From NCBI GenBank assembly GCA_037447605.1, contig CM074818.1, forward strand, positions 1,247,476 to 1,273,504: a stretch of DNA of 26,029 bases, written 5' to 3'. The position numbers were made by a program, and so were the translations under genes. Below the pieces are notes generated by a model, which was given only the letters and a program-made list of their open reading frames with translations, had not been told where the DNA came from and did not search any database. This stretch comes from Zygnema circumcarinatum (Eukaryota > Streptophyta > Zygnematophyceae > Zygnematales > Zygnemataceae). Shown here piece after piece: positions 21,019 to 26,029 of this stretch; the stretch's first letter is position 1, and each line of letters opens with the position of its first letter.

Positions 21019-21680
21019 TGTAACACATGAGGAGTGATCCCTTTGAATGCGTGTGAAAAAGCGTTTAGGTAACACTCAATAAGCAAGAGTAAAAGAGTGC
21101 GCAGCCTTAAGTAAGGGTGTAATTAAAGGCTGGTACAATAATTAGATGATAACATTTATTCATTGTTTATATATGTTTCCTTTGTCAAACCCTTTACTAG
21201 TATGGGGGACCAGAAGTAAGGTTGTCCCATGGCATGCTGGTACATATCAACCTCTAACCCAAAGGATCAAGTGAGGACAACCTATACGAGCCTGTCGTAA
21301 CTTGCAGGTTGTATTGCAACACAATATATAGTCAAATCCTGTGTGTAAAACATAAGGATTATTTGTCGGTCAATCCGTACTAACGATAACTTGTCACTCG
21401 TACGAATGGCCACTAAGTTCCAAAAGGGTGACCACTAGGCTTACGCAATGCAAAGGTTGACCAGATCGCTATTTAGACCAATTTGTCATCAAGTTGTAGC
21501 ATTCATCATTAGTACGGCGAACCCACAAGGTTGTATTTATGGAAAGTTCAAATTAGGGACTATTTCAAGACTTCAAAGATCTTTGGTGCTTTTATCATCT
21601 AGCGACTATCGTAGGTGAGAGTATTTGGACGAAGTACGTCTTCAATACACCTCCTTGGGTGACTGTAGCGTTTTACTACA
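21019..21680 (-). mobile_element. Probable 5' LTR of truncated gypsy element
   Basis: Bounded on the plus strand by TGTAACAC at the left and TACTACA at the right, i.e. TGTAGTA...GTTACA on the element's own strand, giving the expected TG...CA ends with a short inverted match. It is 662 bp, adjacent to the PBS-like site, and holds no coding frame. A TATA-like ATAAATA lies near 21534-21540 on the minus strand. No second LTR exists in the window, so the boundaries are inferred from one copy only. Confidence 0.4.
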
Positions 21681-21739
21681 TTGTTACTTTTCATCAATGT
21701 TATTTATATGTACCTTTGTTTTTATGGTGGTGTAGATTA

Positions 21740-22600
21740 TTAAAAGCCCTCCAAAAGTTGGCAAAGGTAAAAAAATTAAAGATATCGATAAATGTATTGG
21801 AAGCCATTTTACAAATCATGACATAGCAATAATTTTGTCATACATTGAAGATCCAGCCCATATACAAGATTTTATTGGGTTTTAAAAAACAAAGGTTGGA
21901 GGAAGTATAACTCTACCAAGAACAATTTTTTTGTTGAATCGTTAAATATATCAATGCTAAAATTAAAAATGTATTTAGGTTAGATGATAAAAAAATGAAG
22001 CACCGATGGGATTACCATAAATAAAAATTCAATGACTTATTAAGGACATATGAGCTGACTGGGGGCTGGTTTAGAAGGTGCAAATTATGATGAAGAAGCT
22101 TTAAATGTGAAAGAGCTTTTGATAAAACATGTAGTTATTATGGGAGAATGTATGACTTATTAGTGCCATGTACCAACATGAGTCTAGGATATGTGATTGA
22201 TTCTATGAGCCGAAAAAAGTTGAAGGCTTTGGAAATTGATCAGGTTATAAACAAAGAAGGCGAAGCATTTGGCATAGGTGATGCAATTGGGAAAAAAAAA
22301 TAGTGAAGGAGGAAAAAAAAAGAATGGAAGGAAGAGAAGCCTTTGAGTGGGAGAGTTACAGAACTAAAAGCTTTGATAAAAAAAAGGAGAAAATAGGTGA
22401 AAATGGCATAGAAAAATAATTTGAGGAACTAATTTTTGAAAAGTTACCTTAAAGAGAAGAAACAATTTTGTTAAGAACAAAAAATGTTCCTGTTAAGCTA
22501 ATGAGTGGGTGTGAAAGACCAAGAAAAGATCACACAGAAAAAAAACAGCCTGAAAGTGCTAATGCAGCAGCAAATGTTCCCCAATGTATTTAGAATTGCC
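21740..22600 (+). pseudogene. AT-rich decayed coding-like sequence, origin unknown
   Basis: Short plus-strand open pieces with protein-like composition, such as IGSHFTNHDIAIILSYIEDP near 21800-21855 and KNVPVKLMSGCERPRKDHTE near 22479-22540, are broken by many stops and frameshifts. I do not recognise a family. The position between LTR-element remains suggests old transposon coding sequence, but no diagnostic motif supports that. Confidence 0.3.
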
Positions 22601-22646
22601 AAAAAGATCCACAAAAAACTCCACCAAAATTAGGGCACATTCTCAC

Positions 22647-22800
22647 AAGGTTTCTTTTTTTCCTTCTTTCCTTTCTTTTTTCCCTCCCTTTTTGTCTCTC
22701 AATCTTTCCCTCTTTTCCTCTCACCCTCCTCCCTCATTCCCTCCCTCCTTTTTTATCTCTCCTTCTCTCTCCTTCCCTCCCTCTCTTCTTTTAAGTTGTT
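22647..22800. repeat. Pyrimidine-rich tract
   Basis: TTTCCTTCC/CTCTCC-type low-complexity sequence. The 77-codon frame over it is a composition artefact. Confidence 0.8.
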
Positions 22801-23289
22801 TTTTTTGCTCAATTTAGAGCATTGAATGTACTTTTCCCATGAATGTACAGACAAAACACACATAATGGCTTTGTGTGGATTCTTTGGTGGAGGTGCAACG
22901 ATAAAGATTAGAGTAAGAGAAGGAGCAATAAGAGCAAACTAAAGCAAAGCAAATCTAAGACCAAGAAAAAGAACAGAAATTATGACTCCAAAAAAATCAA
23001 AATAAAAGCAAAGTATAAGTTATTGAAGCAGTTTTAAGAAACCCATCAATGTCAGAAGATAATATTGTTCGCTTATAGGATCGCTTAAAGTAGCATATAG
23101 GAGAACTCTAAAAAGAGTGTGCACAGAGAGAAGGAGAGAAAGAGGGAGGAAGAATTTGTGTCGAATCCCAAAGGACTAAAGATATTCAAAGAACTGAAAG
23201 GATTTATATTCTCCCTTATTATCCGTCTGGAATCCCTGAATTTTCATATCAAATTGCCTTTATTCCTCTGTCTGCCAAGTATAAAAGGA
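22801..23289. other. AT-rich stretch, nothing recognised
   Basis: A-rich sequence with a purine run near 23120-23150. It could be degraded internal copia sequence upstream of the RT fragment, but no motif can be named. Confidence 0.4.
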
Positions 23290-23800
23290 AAGAAATGGCG
23301 GGTGGCAATCAATAGCAAATAAGACAGCCTGATTGAAAACGGCACATGGAGATTAGAAGAGCTGCCTTAAGGGAAGTGAGCAATCGACTGCAAGTGGGTC
23401 TTCAAAATGAAGAGGAAGGCAGACAAAAACGTGGATCGATACAAAGCAAGATTAGTGGCAAAAGGATACAGTAGTATGGAGTCGATTACATGGAGACGTT
23501 TGCTCTTGTGGTAAAGTTTAATTCTTTGAGAGCTTTGATTTCCATTATAATGATTGAAAGAATGCACGTTCATTAGTTAGACATCAAGACGGCATTCTTG
23601 TATATAGATCTTATAGAGGAGATCTACATGGAGCAGTCAAAGGGGAAAATGGTCCGCAGAAAAGAACACTTGGTCTGTCGACAATTTGTATGGTTTGAAA
23701 CAGGCGCCCAAAGTATGGTACAAAAAGACTGATGAGCTTTTAAGGAAAAATGACTTCGTTCGGTTTGGGATAGATCATTTTGTGTACCGTCGAAAAGAGG
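23290..23800 (+). pseudogene. Ty1/copia reverse-transcriptase fragment, disrupted
   Basis: In changing plus-strand frames the hallmark blocks of copia RT appear in order: SLIENGTWRLEELP, CKWVFKMKRKADKNVDRYKA with RLVAKGYS, VDYMETFALVVKFNSLRALI, LDIKTAFLY with EEIYMEQ, and LKQAPKVWYKKTDELL up to about 23800. Frameshifts and stops separate several blocks, so it is non-coding. The catalytic YVDD block, RNase H and integrase are not seen, so it is a truncated relic. The same conserved blocks in the same order leave little doubt about the family. Confidence 0.85.
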
Positions 23801-24329
23801 GGAAGAGGGGGGCGGCATGACATGTCGCATTCGTTAAGGGCGCGCAACCTAACCTTGTACGGCGTAATTCGTCGTGTACGTACCTTGGAATCAGCTAGCG
23901 GCAATGAAAGGTCGTTGACTTTTTCCAATGTTGGCATGGCATTTTGCTATTGGCTAGCCCTGTTCTCAGTCCCTTACGCTGGTAGAGGGTTCAACGGGGG
24001 GAACATATAAAGGGCGTAAAGCGTATGCAAGAGTATGGGAGATGCAGCACTTGCATACATTCTAGAAACCAGCATTACATATTCAAGTGACTTAGTCTCC
24101 AGCAGGTTTTGGGCTCAATGCTCAAGGCTTGTTACACAATATATGTATAGTATTTTGCTACATTCAGGGAATGAGTCCACATTGGCGCAAAGAACTTCGT
24201 TGATTTTTTACCTCAATTCCCAAAGAATTTTCGTGTCTTTGCTCCTCTCAAACCCAAATTGGGAAGTTACTATGCACCGAAGGACACAGTGACTGTTATA
24301 GTTAGACCCCCAGCAGATGTCCCCTTACT
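23801..24329. other. Possible LTR or flanking sequence after the copia relic
   Basis: The copia similarity stops near 23800 and CG-containing sequence of different composition follows. ATATAAAGG at about 24005-24013 is TATA-like. No second copy is present to define an LTR, and no gene is supported. Confidence 0.3.
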
Positions 24330-26029
24330 TGCCGTTGTAGACATTTCAAATTGAGGAACATGCAAGGGAATAGAACATACACTGAGAACTTTTAGAGAAA
24401 GCTCTAAGCCTAAAACTCCATTAATAATAATAAGGATGATTACAAAAAATGTGTCTAGCACTCAACCTCATACTATCCTCTAAACACACCCTCTAATCCC
24501 AAAGAACAAACTTAGCTACCCAAGCTCCCACCTCCTCTCCAGCTTTCACAAGGGTTGATTGCACACAGCAAATAGAAGAAGGTTAGACCTAAGCTAAACA
24601 CTAAGCACTATTTATGCCTAAGCTTTAAAGGGAGCTGCAACTCTTCATTCGGCCGCACTCCCACCGCTCCAATAATTTGCCTCCATGTCGGTCGCTCTTT
24701 GTTGGCCTCAACGCCTGCCCTAGCCCTTGTCCTCTGCTCGCTGGCTGCTTAGCTGGCCATGTCTACCGCTCGGTGAGCTCGAGAGCTCGCCATTCCTGCG
24801 TTGCTTCCTTCAATCCCTGCCTCCTGCCTCCATCCTCCAGCAAGCCTGTAACCCTAACCACCACGTGGCAGTCCCAAATTGGTTGCCTCGATTGGCGCTG
24901 CCAACCGGTGGCATCCCGTGCTACCCGCCAAACAATAAGCGTACTATTTAATTCACCTGACCGTACATTTGTACATATCGACCAAATCTTATAATATTGG
25001 TTGTACAGAGATCCATACACCGACAGTGACCATTGTTGGAAACTAAAGCCTGGTCTCTCTCACTCACTGCACTCTCAGACATGCTTGTATTTCAGCAAAC
25101 ACACCCACCCCCAATGCACACACCGGAAGGAAAGAATGAAAGTTGGAAATGGAAACACCAAGAAGTGAAGTAAAGAAGAAAGCCCCCTTTGGCTCAAAAC
25201 TCCTTAAAATAAATAGGAAAGGGTTACACAAAGAAACTCAACCTGTAAGCGATTCTTAATGCTCAGCCCTACACACCTATCTACTGCTGCCCATACAGCA
25301 GACCTCTACACTCAGCACCGCGAGCAAAGGTGTAAGGTTCTAAGGGTAACTAACACTATGCACAAAGCAATCTAAATACTAGCCACTGAAGCACCTCCAC
25401 GTTCCACCGCGTGCCACCGCGTGCCACCTCCATGTCGTCAAGGTCGCTCCGGGCCTTCTAGAGTTTGCTCCGCACCGCGTGGGAACTCAGCTCAAAAGGC
25501 CGCCATTGAGAGGGGAGTGTCCGTACCGAAACCCTCCTTCGAAAGCTCCTCCGTCGCTTCGAACCTTCTACGCTCTTTTACGCCTCCAATAATCCGTACT
25601 AAGCTAACTCATAGCCACGTGACTTATCATCGCGCGCCACGTGTCTACACATCACTTATCAAACTAAGCAGACTCCTTTGGTGGCGCGGCCTATTACCGC
25701 CCTCTACGTGTCTTATTTAAACCCGAACGTCTTCCTACTCAGAACAGCGCTCTAGCGCATTGTTTAGACTGTGATTGAATCTACCAAAGACTGCCAATAC
25801 AAGCTAAGGACTGTAAAGTGTACTACGTTGTGTTGACAATTTGAGCCAGCTTCTTCTCATTAATCTCACTCTCTGACATGCTTGCAAGTCTGAATCAAGA
25901 CAACCCTCAAGTGCACACACTGGAAAGCAGATGATTCAATCAATCAAACACTGAAAGAAAATGAGTAAGGAGAAAGCTCCACCAGCCTCAAAACTCCTTA
26001 ATAAAGTATGAAGAGAAACAAACATTAAA
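24330..26029. repeat. Three-unit diverged tandem array, period about 790 bp
   Basis: A box like GAGAAAGCTC...AAAACTCCTTAA occurs three times, its (T/C)AAAACTCC core starting at 24411, 25195 and 25989 (spacing 784 and 794). Units 2 and 3 also share ACTCTCAGACATGCTTG / ACTCTCTGACATGCTTG and TGCACACACCGGAA / TGCACACACTGGAA. Units 1 and 2 share CCTCCATGTCG (24680, 25427), CACGTG (24862; 25616 and 25638) and TATTTAA (24945, 25714) in the same order. Unit 3 runs off the right edge. The units could be tandem LTRs or a satellite-like repeat; no gene is recognised. Confidence 0.65.
25616..25720 (+). promoter_or_regulatory. G-box pair upstream of a TATTTAAA box
   Basis: GCCACGTGAC (CACGTG at 25616-25621) and GCCACGTGTC (CACGTG at 25638-25643) precede CTTATTTAAACC (25712-25723) by about 70-95 bp. 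Paired ACGT-core G-boxes with a downstream TATA-like box resemble light- or ABA-responsive plant promoters. The palindromic CACGTG fixes no strand; the TATA order suggests plus. No downstream gene is seen in the window, so it may be a transposon promoter. Confidence 0.35.

Noticed and set aside
21011-21022. Plus-strand TGGTATCAATGT read as a tRNA-Met primer binding site
   Set aside because: Only the first eight bases match the usual site, and the adjacent gag lies on the minus strand. The reverse-strand reading TTGATACCAAAGC fits both the sequence and the element's orientation better.
1-26029. CRISPR arrays, bacterial operons, tRNA or rRNA genes
   Set aside because: No regularly spaced repeat-spacer pattern, no ribosome-binding-site-led gene clusters, and no convincing tRNA A/B boxes with a cloverleaf or rRNA segments were seen. 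The window is plant nuclear DNA.

Overview
The window is nuclear DNA of a land plant or close streptophyte relative. Both recognisable genes are plant-type and heavily interrupted by spliceosomal introns with GT/AG borders. A plant-type TTTAGGG telomere-like motif is present, and the right third is built from decayed plant LTR retrotransposons and other repeats. I cannot name the species. Gene structure was worked out by hand from reading frames, splice borders, intron phases and remembered Arabidopsis and barley homologues; no alignment was run.

Layout. (1) About 233-9814, plus strand: limit dextrinase (pullulanase-type starch debranching enzyme, LDA/PU1), 25 exons, missing its 5' end (transit peptide and N-terminal domain, about 130 residues) beyond the left edge. 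(2) 9815-10371: short gap between two convergent genes. (3) 17363-10372, minus strand: complete 14-exon gene for TML, the muniscin-like subunit of the plant endocytic TPLATE complex, about 671 residues. (4) 17364-19040: upstream region of TML with a 9-bp tandem repeat, a (GA)n run and a long GA-rich tract. (5) 19041-19626: a foldback structure with long inverted arms, flanking direct repeats and four copies of one 19-nt motif. (6) 19640-19905: GC-rich stretch with a telobox. (7) 19912-21680: truncated minus-strand Ty3/gypsy element (gag fragment, primer-binding-site-like sequence, probable LTR). (8) 21681-23280: AT-rich decayed sequence with a pyrimidine tract. (9) 23290-23800: broken Ty1/copia reverse-transcriptase fragment. 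(10) About 24330-26029: three diverged tandem units with a period near 790 bp, two of which carry a G-box upstream of a TATTTAA box.

The two genes are functionally unrelated: LDA acts on alpha-1,6 branches of starch in plastids, TML in clathrin-mediated endocytosis at the plasma membrane. They are neighbours only by position, tail to tail. The observations most worth checking are the foldback structure, the three-unit tandem array, a possible in-frame cassette exon in TML and a GC-AG intron in LDA. I see no evidence for a wholly new biological system.
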